This document shows positions 1 to 5,512 of a DNA stretch of 6,309 nt, in pieces. Source of the stretch: Armatimonadota bacterium (GTDB taxonomy: Bacteria; Armatimonadota; Armatimonadia; Armatimonadales; Armatimonadaceae); contig JACMIS010000226.1 in the NCBI GenBank assembly GCA_014381035.1, positions 1 through 6,309 of the forward strand. The letters run 5' to 3'. The notes under the pieces were generated by a model. It saw only the letters and a list, made by a program, of their open reading frames with translations. It ran no database searches and was not told the DNA's origin. Every line of letters starts with the position of its first letter. The first letter of the stretch is position 1. The translations under genes were made by a program, and so were the position numbers.

Positions 1-1
1 C

Positions 2-1312
2 GAATCCGACGCGTTGTTTAACCGTGCCAATCGCTTCATACCGGGTGGCACCGTGTCGCTCAACCGCAAAGTCGAACCTGCCATCGCGTTCGTGCGCGGT
101 CAGGGGGCGTACCTGTTCGACGTAGATGGGAATCAGTATACCGACTATCACGCCGCGTTCGCGCCGTATCTGCTCGGGCATAACGACCCGGACGTGGAAG
201 GGACGGTCTGTCGTGCGATGACGGATGGGTGGACACTGACCGGGACCGGGACTACGCCGTGGGAAGCGACCGCGGCGGAACTACTCACACGATGCGTGTC
301 GTCGCTCGCGCGGGTGCAGTTCACGACCACCGGTTCCGAGGCGACGTATCACGCGCTCCGGCTCTCGCGGGCGTTCACCGGGCGTGACCACATTGTCGTC
401 ATGCAGGGCGGGTATAACGGCTGGCATGACGAAGTCGCGTGCAACATCATGACGCCGCTTTCCGCCATCGGAGCACGGGTTTCGCGGGGCGAGTATCCGT
501 TCGTGCCGATGTCGGCGGGCATGCCGGAAGGCGTCGCCGACCGCGTTCACGTGTTGAATTTCAACGATCTGGACGCGGTCGAGTGGGCGTTCCAGACATA
601 CCCGGTCGCTTGTATTATTACCGAACCGATCTTGCAGAACATCGGGATCGTCAAGCCGGTGCCCGGTTATCTGGCGGGCTTGCGCGAACTGTGCGACCGC
701 TACGGAGTCGTCTTCGTGCTCGACGAAGTCAAGACCGGCTTCCGGCACGCGCTCGGCGGGTATCAGAGCATCGCCGGGATCACGCCGGACCTGTCCGTGT
801 TCGGGAAGGCGATTGCGAACGGCTATCCGCTCGGCGCAATCGGTGGGCGAGCGGATATTATGAATTTGTTCGACCACCCGGACCCGATGAAGCGCGTGTT
901 GATCGCGGGAACCTATAACGGGCACCCGCTTCCGATGGCGGCGGCAATCGGCACGATGGAAAAGCTGCTCCGCGAAAAAAGCACTCTGTACGCGAGGTTG
1001 GACAGGTTGGGGGAGCGCATGGCGCGTGGACTGACGGAACTGTTCATCCGGCACGGCATCACGGCGACTGTCGCACGGCAGGGATCGGCATTCTGCGTCT
1101 ATTTCATGGATCATGCCCCGCGGGACTGGCACGACATCGCCGAGTATCACGACATGGAGCGTGATCTGTGCTACCGCCGCGCCCTGATCGCACGCGGCGT
1201 GTATCACTTCCCGCTCCCGACGAAGCAGGGGAGCATCAGTGTGGCGCACACCGAGACCGACATTGACGAAACGCTTGCCATCACAGACGCCGTGCTGACA
1301 GACAGGATTTAG
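2..1312 (+). CDS. Class III PLP-dependent aminotransferase, glutamate-1-semialdehyde aminomutase-like (5' partial)
   Basis: The reading frame is open to the left edge, and the codons before the first possible start (TTG at 14) still fit the family (ESDALFNRANRFIPGG), so the true start is upstream. Numbering from that TTG, the fold-type I marks are all present. They are a TTGSEA phosphate-binding loop near 105, DEVKTGFR with the pyridine-nitrogen Asp at D237, and FGKAIANGYPLGAIGG with the Schiff-base lysine at K265. The 28-residue Asp-to-Lys distance matches glutamate-1-semialdehyde aminomutase. The middle segment (GGYNGWHDE) is unlike the HYD..LVKAGSG gating region of true HemL. I therefore call it a GSAM-like catabolic or biosynthetic aminotransferase, not the tetrapyrrole enzyme. 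It lies 41 bp upstream of the FAH-family gene, probably in one operon. The amino donor and acceptor cannot be told from sequence. Confidence 0.9.
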   Translation, partial: ESDALFNRANRFIPGGTVSLNRKVEPAIAFVRGQGAYLFDVDGNQYTDYHAAFAPYLLGHNDPDVEGTVCRAMTDGWTLTGTGTTPWEATAAELLTRCVSSLARVQFTTTGSEATYHALRLSRAFTGRDHIVVMQGGYNGWHDEVACNIMTPLSAIGARVSRGEYPFVPMSAGMPEGVADRVHVLNFNDLDAVEWAFQTYPVACIITEPILQNIGIVKPVPGYLAGLRELCDRYGVVFVLDEVKTGFRHALGGYQSIAGITPDLSVFGKAIANGYPLGAIGGRADIMNLFDHPDPMKRVLIAGTYNGHPLPMAAAIGTMEKLLREKSTLYARLDRLGERMARGLTELFIRHGITATVARQGSAFCVYFMDHAPRDWHDIAEYHDMERDLCYRRALIARGVYHFPLPTKQGSISVAHTETDIDETLAITDAVLTDRI

Positions 1313-1353
1313 CACGGACATTTTAATGACCGCAAAAGAAACCGACAAAGCCC

Positions 1354-2148
1354 ATGAAAATCATACGATACCGGGATAACAATGGAACGACGGGCTACGC
1401 GGCACAGAAGAGCGACGCGGCGTATCGCATTATCGGGGATCTGTTCGGCGAGTATGAGGTTTCCGGGACGACTGTCGAGGTTACCAAAATCCTCTCGCCG
1501 ATAGCTACGCCTCCGGCGATTCTGGGCATCGGTCTGAACTACCGGGAGCACGCGGCGGAAAGCGGGGCGAACGTGCCGGAGTATCCGATCCTGTTCTTCA
1601 AATCACCTGGCACCGTGCAAAACCCCGGCGACCCGATCCGGTTGCCGACCCATTTGGTCAGCGATTCCGTGGACTATGAGTGCGAGTTAGCGGTAGTCAT
1701 CGGCAAGCCGTGCCGCGACGTAACGCCGGAAAACGCGCTCGATTATGTATTCGGCTATACGTGCGCGAACGACGTTTCGGCGCGGGACTGGCAAATGAAG
1801 TACGGGGGCAGTCAGTGGAGCCGTGGCAAAACATTCGACACGTTCTGTCCGCTGGGACCGGTGATAGTCACCACCGACGAGATCCCCGACCCGAATGCCC
1901 TCGCCATCCGCACGATCCTGAACGGCGAAACGGTGCAGAGCCACACCACGGTGGACATGATCTTTCCTGTGCGGGAGTTGATCGCGTTTTTATCGGCAGA
2001 CACGACACTTCTTCCCGGCAGCATCATTCTGACAGGAACTCCGCAAGGCGTCGGGATGGCGCGCACCCCGCCGCGCTACCTGCGCCGTGGCGACACGGTA
2101 GTCATCGAGATCGAAGGGATAGGACGGCTGGAGAACCCGGTGGAGTGA
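1354..2148 (+). CDS. Fumarylacetoacetate hydrolase (FAH) family protein
   Basis: This is a 264-residue cytoplasmic enzyme of the FAH superfamily, which cleaves or decarboxylates beta-diketo acids or hydrates 2-keto acids using a divalent metal. Visible motifs are GIGLNYREHAAE (58-69), with a His66/Glu69 pair spaced like the lid dyad of FAHD1; DYECELAVVIGK (107-118), with metal ligands E109 and E111; CANDVSARDWQ (137-147), with the third ligand D140; K159 in RGKTFDTFCPLGP; and ILTGTPQGVG (225-234). The C-terminus ends in the usual GRLENPV form, so the protein is complete. ATG 1354 is the only usable start because an in-frame TGA lies at 1327, yet no Shine-Dalgarno sequence precedes it. With a lactonase 34 bp downstream, a role like the 2,4-diketo-3-deoxy-sugar-acid hydrolases of L-fucose or L-rhamnose oxidation is an attractive inference. 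Ureidoglycolate lyase-like or acylpyruvase activity is also possible. Confidence 0.92.
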   Translation: MKIIRYRDNNGTTGYAAQKSDAAYRIIGDLFGEYEVSGTTVEVTKILSPIATPPAILGIGLNYREHAAESGANVPEYPILFFKSPGTVQNPGDPIRLPTHLVSDSVDYECELAVVIGKPCRDVTPENALDYVFGYTCANDVSARDWQMKYGGSQWSRGKTFDTFCPLGPVIVTTDEIPDPNALAIRTILNGETVQSHTTVDMIFPVRELIAFLSADTTLLPGSIILTGTPQGVGMARTPPRYLRRGDTVVIEIEGIGRLENPVE

Positions 2149-2171
2149 TCCGGACGGGGAGACGATTCGGG

Positions 2172-2177
2172 TAAAAT
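2172..2177 (+). promoter_or_regulatory. Possible -10 hexamer for near-leaderless transcription of the lactonase gene
   Basis: TAAAAT ends five bases before ATG 2183 and matches the sigma-70-type -10 consensus at five of six positions. The start codon is fixed by a stop just upstream, and the nearest purine-rich Shine-Dalgarno-like run (GGGGAG, 2156-2161) is 21 bases away. A transcript beginning at or near the ATG would explain this layout. No good -35 box is seen 17 bases upstream, so this remains a guess. Confidence 0.25.
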
Positions 2178-2182
2178 AAGCC

Positions 2183-3073
2183 ATGAGTGAAACAACCATC
2201 GAATTACTGGCAGACTATGCCTGCGACACCGGCGAAAACCCCCACTATCACCCCGCGGAAAATTGCGTCTACTGGACCGATATCCCCGCCGGAAAACTGT
2301 TCCGGTATGATCTGGCGACCGGGCAACATAACATCTGCTACGAAGGCGAACCCGTCGGCGGTTTTACAATGCAGGAAGACGGTTCCCTGCTACTTTTCAT
2401 GGCACGCGGCGCGATCAAGGCGTGGCGCGACGGAAAATTCGTCGGCACGGTGCATGAGGAGATCGCGGACGAGCGGGAAACTCGCTTCAACGATGTTTTT
2501 GCGGACCCCGAAGGGCGTGTCTTTTGCGGCACGATGCCTGCGCCCGACCGACCGGGACGCTTGTATCGCCTCGATACCGACGGCACATTGACCATAGTAC
2601 TTGAAGGCATCGGCTGTTCCAACGGGATGGGCTTCACACCGGACGGCAAGCACATGTACTACACGGATTCGGCGGCAAAGACGATCACTCGTTTCGCCTA
2701 CGACCGGAAAACCGGTGCCGTTTCCGACGGAAGCGTATTTATCACCGTGCCCAGAGAACCGGGCGAAGGTGGTCCCGATGGCATGACGGTGGACGCCGAC
2801 GGCAACCTCTGGTCGGCACGATGGGGCGGCGGATGCCTCGTCCGCTACTCCGGCGAGACCGGTCAGGAGATAGACCGTGTTCGGATTCCCCGCGTGACCG
2901 AGGTCTCGTCTGTGAGTTTCGGCGGTCCCGGCTACACTCAGATGTATGTCACAACCGCGAGTGGACACAAGAAGGGCGAGGGCAAGGAAGATGCCGGGGC
3001 ATTATTCTGCGTCACGGTGCCGGGAGTGCACGGCGTGCCCGAATTCGTTTCCCGTATCCGGCTCAACTCGTGA
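2183..3073 (+). CDS. SMP-30/gluconolactonase/LRE family protein (probable sugar lactonase)
   Basis: This is a 296-residue six-bladed beta-propeller of the SMP-30/regucalcin family, which hydrolyses aldonolactones with a single bound metal. The metal ligands of human SMP-30 (Glu18, Asn154, Asp204) have clear counterparts: E18 in TGENPHYH, N147 in CSNGMGF and D199 in GGPDGMTVD. The substrate-side Arg101/Asn103 pair is matched at the same numbers in RFNDVFADPEGRVFCGTM. Blade repeats such as FTPDGKHMYYTDS and VDADGNLWSARWGGG are plain. No signal peptide is visible, so the enzyme should be cytoplasmic. The start is forced because an in-frame TAA sits two codons before ATG 2183. It is probably the last gene of the operon with the FAH and aminotransferase genes and may open a lactone to the acid that feeds them. 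The substrate is not known. Confidence 0.93.
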   Translation: MSETTIELLADYACDTGENPHYHPAENCVYWTDIPAGKLFRYDLATGQHNICYEGEPVGGFTMQEDGSLLLFMARGAIKAWRDGKFVGTVHEEIADERETRFNDVFADPEGRVFCGTMPAPDRPGRLYRLDTDGTLTIVLEGIGCSNGMGFTPDGKHMYYTDSAAKTITRFAYDRKTGAVSDGSVFITVPREPGEGGPDGMTVDADGNLWSARWGGGCLVRYSGETGQEIDRVRIPRVTEVSSVSFGGPGYTQMYVTTASGHKKGEGKEDAGALFCVTVPGVHGVPEFVSRIRLNS

Positions 3074-3124
3074 ATTAATGCGTTTATGTCCACCGATGGG
3101 TGAAAACCCCCGAAGTCACGCAAT
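3074..3124. other. Short convergent intergenic spacer without a strong terminator
   Basis: These 51 bases separate the stop codons of the lactonase (+) and LacI (-) genes. Only weak hairpins are visible: GGGT-GAAA-ACCC at 3098-3109 and CACC-GATG-GGTG at 3091-3102. They overlap, have 4-bp stems and have no T-tract on either strand. I see no convincing intrinsic terminator, so transcripts may end by Rho or run into each other. Confidence 0.5.
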
Positions 3125-4168
3125 TTATCGCGTCGGACCGCAGGAGGCGCGGATGGTCAGTTGCGTCGGGAGAAGGACGTGCCGCGCCGGACCGTCCGCG
3201 CCCTCGATGCGGTCGAGCAGGATTCGCGCCGCGTGTTCCCCGAGGGCACGCATCGGGAGAGTGACCGTGGAAAGGGGCGGGTGCATGTATTCCGCCGTGG
3301 ACGCGCCGCCGAAGCCCATCAACGCCATCTCTTCCGGGACCTTTTTCTCGGCGTCGTGCAGGGCGCGGAGCACGCCCATCGCGGTGCTGTCGGTCGCGGC
3401 GAGTATCGCCGTGACGCCCTTCCCCGCCTTGTCGGCTAACAGTTCGCGACCGGCTTCCAGACCTTCGAGCGAGCGTTCGTTGCGCGGGCGTAACGCCTCC
3501 CATGGGATCGGCTCCAGCCGCGCTTCCTTCATCACGGATTGGTAGCCCTGTAGCCGTTCCCGCTGGGCGGTATTCATGCGGTGCGGGGCGTAGACATAGG
3601 CGACGCGCTTGTGTCCGAGGCGGAGCAGATGGCGGGTCGCGGTACGGGCGGCGGAAAAGTTGTCGGCGGCGACATAGTCGGCGTCGAGTCCGGGCACGAA
3701 GCGGTCCACGAACACGAACGGTATCTTTTCTGCCTCAAGGGCGCGATAATGCTCTGTCGCGGGCTTGGTGTCGGGCGATTCCGGGTCGTCGTCGCTCGGC
3801 GCGATCAGGAAGCCATCCACGCGTTTCTGTTTCAACGCCTCGATCTGGGTTTCTTCCTGCCGTAGTTCGGACGGGGCATAATCCAGAAGCAGGTGATAAT
3901 CGCGCTCCGCCAGGACCGACTGCGCCCCGGCTAATACTTCGCTCCAGAACGCCGACGAGGTGTAGCCGACGACCGCCCCGATGGTGAACGATTTCCCGGA
4001 ACGTAAGCCCCGAGCGAGGTGATTTTTCCGGTAGCCTAAATCCGACGCGATAGAAAGGATCCGCTCACGGGTCTCACGCCGGATGCGGGGATCGTTATTG
4101 ATGGCGAGGCTGACCGTGGAAACATCCACGCCCGCTTCCCGCGCCACATCTTTCATCGTTGTCGCCAT
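3125..4168 (-). CDS. LacI-family transcriptional regulator
   Basis: This is a 347-residue repressor-type protein. Residues 4-50 form the LacI helix-turn-helix (MKDVAREAGVDVSTVSLAIN), followed by the hinge helix HLARGLRSGKS with a leucine at 55 where family members insert into the minor groove. From about 62 onward comes the periplasmic-binding-protein-like effector and dimerisation domain: IGAVVGYTSSAFWSEVLAGA, KRVDGFLIAP, FVFVDRF, ILAATDSTAMGVLRAL and the closing HPPLSTV segment. The usual GF-D-D motif reads GFGG (285-288), so the effector-site Asp of LacI (D274) and PurR (D275) is Gly here. The ATG at 4168 gives the standard MATTMKDVA start; ATG 4156 is the only near alternative, and neither has a good ribosome site. 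The gene converges on the lactonase gene 51 bp away. Regulation of that operon is plausible but unproven; autoregulation is also usual in the family. Confidence 0.95.
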   Translation of the reverse strand: MATTMKDVAREAGVDVSTVSLAINNDPRIRRETRERILSIASDLGYRKNHLARGLRSGKSFTIGAVVGYTSSAFWSEVLAGAQSVLAERDYHLLLDYAPSELRQEETQIEALKQKRVDGFLIAPSDDDPESPDTKPATEHYRALEAEKIPFVFVDRFVPGLDADYVAADNFSAARTATRHLLRLGHKRVAYVYAPHRMNTAQRERLQGYQSVMKEARLEPIPWEALRPRNERSLEGLEAGRELLADKAGKGVTAILAATDSTAMGVLRALHDAEKKVPEEMALMGFGGASTAEYMHPPLSTVTLPMRALGEHAARILLDRIEGADGPARHVLLPTQLTIRASCGPTR

Positions 4169-4312
4169 CGTCGGTTGGTCGGAATCCTATTTCAAAGGTT
4201 TGGAAAGACGAAAAGTGCCTGTATCCTTGCTTGTATCGTACCCATCTCCTCAATTTTCACCACGGAGTTGCCTGTTTCCTCCTGTGGTTTGATAGACGTA
4301 TCGAATTCTGTA
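4169..4312 (-). other. Leader/promoter region of the LacI-family gene
   Basis: This stretch between the rhodopsin terminator and the LacI start must hold the LacI promoter, but no clean -35/-10 pair stands out. It contains a perfect AGGAGG on the - strand (4278-4283) without a start codon at normal spacing, a 12-base-spaced direct repeat of TGTATC (4220-4225 and 4232-4237), and a GATA-N4-TATC inverted repeat (4291-4302). None looks like a classic LacI-family operator with a central CG and long arms. Confidence 0.35.
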
Positions 4313-4329
4313 GATAGGGGCACGAAAGA

Positions 4330-4361
4330 ACGCCCCCTATCCATGTCTGGATGAGGGGCGT
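4330..4361 (-). terminator. Intrinsic terminator of the rhodopsin gene
   Basis: The hairpin has outer arms ACGCCCC (4330-4336) and GGGGCGT (4355-4361) and inner arms ATCCA (4339-4343) and TGGAT (4348-4352). A C/A mismatch and a T-G wobble join the two parts, and the loop is TGTC. On the - strand it starts 15 bases after the rhodopsin stop codon and is followed by a short T-rich run (TTCTTTC). This is the right order for a factor-independent terminator that separates the rhodopsin from the downstream LacI gene. Confidence 0.8.
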
Positions 4362-4376
4362 CCATATGGTACTGCC

Positions 4377-5177
4377 TTAGTGGGCTGGCGCGAGTGTCGA
4401 CTCGTGAGCAGAATCCGCGCTCTCCGGAGCATTCGCCCGCTCCCGCTGGGTCTTGATGTGTGCGATGGCATAGATCATCAACCCGTACATGGGTTTGGCG
4501 ACGACGTCGGCGATGGAATACCCTACCTGCTTACCGACCAGCGCGACCGCCGGGTCGAGGTTGAGGAGCGGCAGGAGGTACGCAATCGGATAGACCCCCC
4601 AACTCGCCAGCAGCAGCAGGCGCAGACCGAACAGTAAACCCTTCACATCGTCGGTTTCGCGAGTCATCGCCGCCCCGACCTCGGTCCAGAGGACGTAGAG
4701 AATATAGACGAACGGTATGGTGCTCAGTGTCCCCCAGAATAGTCGTGTGGTCGTGTCCGTCGCTACTTCTCCGGGATAACCCAGTACGATCATCAGGACG
4801 GCAGCGATCACCAGGTTGTTGATCAACGAACCGCGCTTCTGCCCAGTCACGTAAAGCACCGCGATAAGTTCCACGAGCAGCAGCGGAACGGTCAGTAACC
4901 AGTCGGCATAACGGTACGCCTCGTTGAAGAGTTCGTTCGTCGGGGCGTAACCTGTTTCGGTATGGCTGAACGCCGCGTTCCAACTGGAAAACATCCGCAC
5001 ATAGTGGTAGCAAGCAATACCAACGATAAGCGCACCGACTTCCAACACGCGCTGATACTTGTAGGCGACGGTATTACGCGCCAGCAGAAAGAACACGAAC
5101 GCGGCACCCATCGCCGCGATGGTGAACGACAGGGAATTGTATACGAGGTCATATTGACCTAACGACAGATTCGGCAT
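4377..5177 (-). CDS. Xanthorhodopsin-type light-driven proton pump
   Basis: This is a 266-residue, seven-helix microbial rhodopsin of the inner membrane, probably pumping protons outward. Helices lie at about 10-33, 42-62, 87-110, 117-136, 144-166, 182-204 and 212-241. Helix C (YRYADWLLTVPLLLVE) gives the DTE set: acceptor D92, T96 and donor E103. H58 (YHYVR) is the His partner of the acceptor, D224 the second counterion and K228 (DVVAKPMYG) the retinal Schiff-base lysine. Spacing from D92 to H58, E103, G149, D224 and K228 equals that in Gloeobacter rhodopsin. G149 in FWGTLSTIPF corresponds to Gly178 there (Gly156 in xanthorhodopsin), which opens the wall for a carotenoid antenna. L100, at the proteorhodopsin 105 tuning site, favours green absorption. 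There is no signal peptide, and the tail after 245 is hydrophilic. The gene has its own terminator and a divergent crtY neighbour. Confidence 0.97.
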   Translation of the reverse strand: MPNLSLGQYDLVYNSLSFTIAAMGAAFVFFLLARNTVAYKYQRVLEVGALIVGIACYHYVRMFSSWNAAFSHTETGYAPTNELFNEAYRYADWLLTVPLLLVELIAVLYVTGQKRGSLINNLVIAAVLMIVLGYPGEVATDTTTRLFWGTLSTIPFVYILYVLWTEVGAAMTRETDDVKGLLFGLRLLLLASWGVYPIAYLLPLLNLDPAVALVGKQVGYSIADVVAKPMYGLMIYAIAHIKTQRERANAPESADSAHESTLAPAH

Positions 5178-5186
5178 GTTTCTAAA

Positions 5187-5192
5187 GCTCCT
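5187..5192 (-). promoter_or_regulatory. Ribosome binding site of the rhodopsin gene
   Basis: On the - strand AGGAGC lies 9-10 bases before ATG 5177. It supports this start, which also gives an N-terminus (LSLGQYDLVYNSLSF) that aligns with the first helix of Gloeobacter rhodopsin. Confidence 0.75.
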
Positions 5193-5218
5193 ACGCTAAC
5201 AAAAAGTAGAGTGTCTTT

Positions 5219-5233
5219 TCACAGTCGTTGTGA
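5219..5233. repeat. Inverted repeat TCACA-N5-TGTGA in the rhodopsin leader
   Basis: A perfect 5-bp inverted repeat (arms 5219-5223 and 5229-5233) lies 41 bases upstream of the rhodopsin start. It could be an operator half-site pair or a small RNA hairpin in the leader. The arms are those of a CRP/FNR-type site but in the opposite order (TCACA first), so I do not assign it to that family. Confidence 0.35.
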
Positions 5234-5512
5234 TACACGTATGGCTTCGTTCCATGGCACCCCCAAAAAACCGCGTTTGGCATTATCCTTTCTAATTTGC
5301 GATAGGTGCCACGCTCGATACCCCAAGGTGTGTCCTATACAACTACCATCGAAAAAATAAGTTCTCATTTTTTTTAACTATGTTTGAAACTGCGAGACGT
5401 GTGGTAGTGCCCAACGAGAATCGGGAACCGCCGCCCCGAGCATGACGTTGCGTGGGGTAGCGGATTATTCGCGAAGCAGTTTTACATCTCACAAACAGAA
5501 GGTTTGACGCCC

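Larger units (their letters stand above)
5178..5512. other. Divergent intergenic region between rhodopsin and crtY
   Basis: These 335 bases must carry both promoters. The rhodopsin side holds the ribosome site, the TCACA/TGTGA repeat and, on the - strand, a GATAAT -10-like hexamer (5282-5287) about 105 bases upstream of the ATG with a poor -35. The centre (5351-5377) is strikingly A/T-rich, with A6T and AT8 runs that pair as AAAAAAT (5352-5358) and ATTTTTT (5367-5373). The crtY side has TATGTTTG (5379-5386), a small TCGGG/CCCGA stem (5421-5439), and AGAAGG (5497-5502) before ATG 5513. I see no gene, tRNA or known riboswitch here. Confidence 0.5.

Noticed and set aside
2..1312. Assignment of the first gene as hemL (tetrapyrrole synthesis)
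   Set aside because: The PLP site fits the family, but the HemL gating region is not present and the neighbours are catabolic in character.
281..1348. Long antisense open frame of 355 codons opposite the aminotransferase
   Set aside because: It lies entirely over a gene with clear family motifs, is Arg/His/Val-rich as expected from a GC-rich shadow, and shows no recognisable domain.
1326..1379. Short 17-codon ATG frame overlapping the start of the FAH-family gene
   Set aside because: It has no ribosome site, and nothing suggests it is translated; its overlap with the FAH start looks incidental.
4291..4302. GATA-N4-TATC as a LacI-family operator
   Set aside because: The arms are only four bases, the centre is not CG, and the half-sites do not resemble known LacI-family operators.
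5294..5311. TGGCAC on the - strand as a sigma-54 -24 element for the rhodopsin
   Set aside because: The -12 GC falls two bases too close and TTGC is absent, so the required spacing fails.
5379..5386. TATGTTTG as a Bacteroidetes-type -7 box (TAnnTTTG) for crtY
   Set aside because: The match is exact, but there is no clear TTTG -33 element, the origin of the DNA is unknown, and the leader would be over 100 bases. Not strong enough to annotate.
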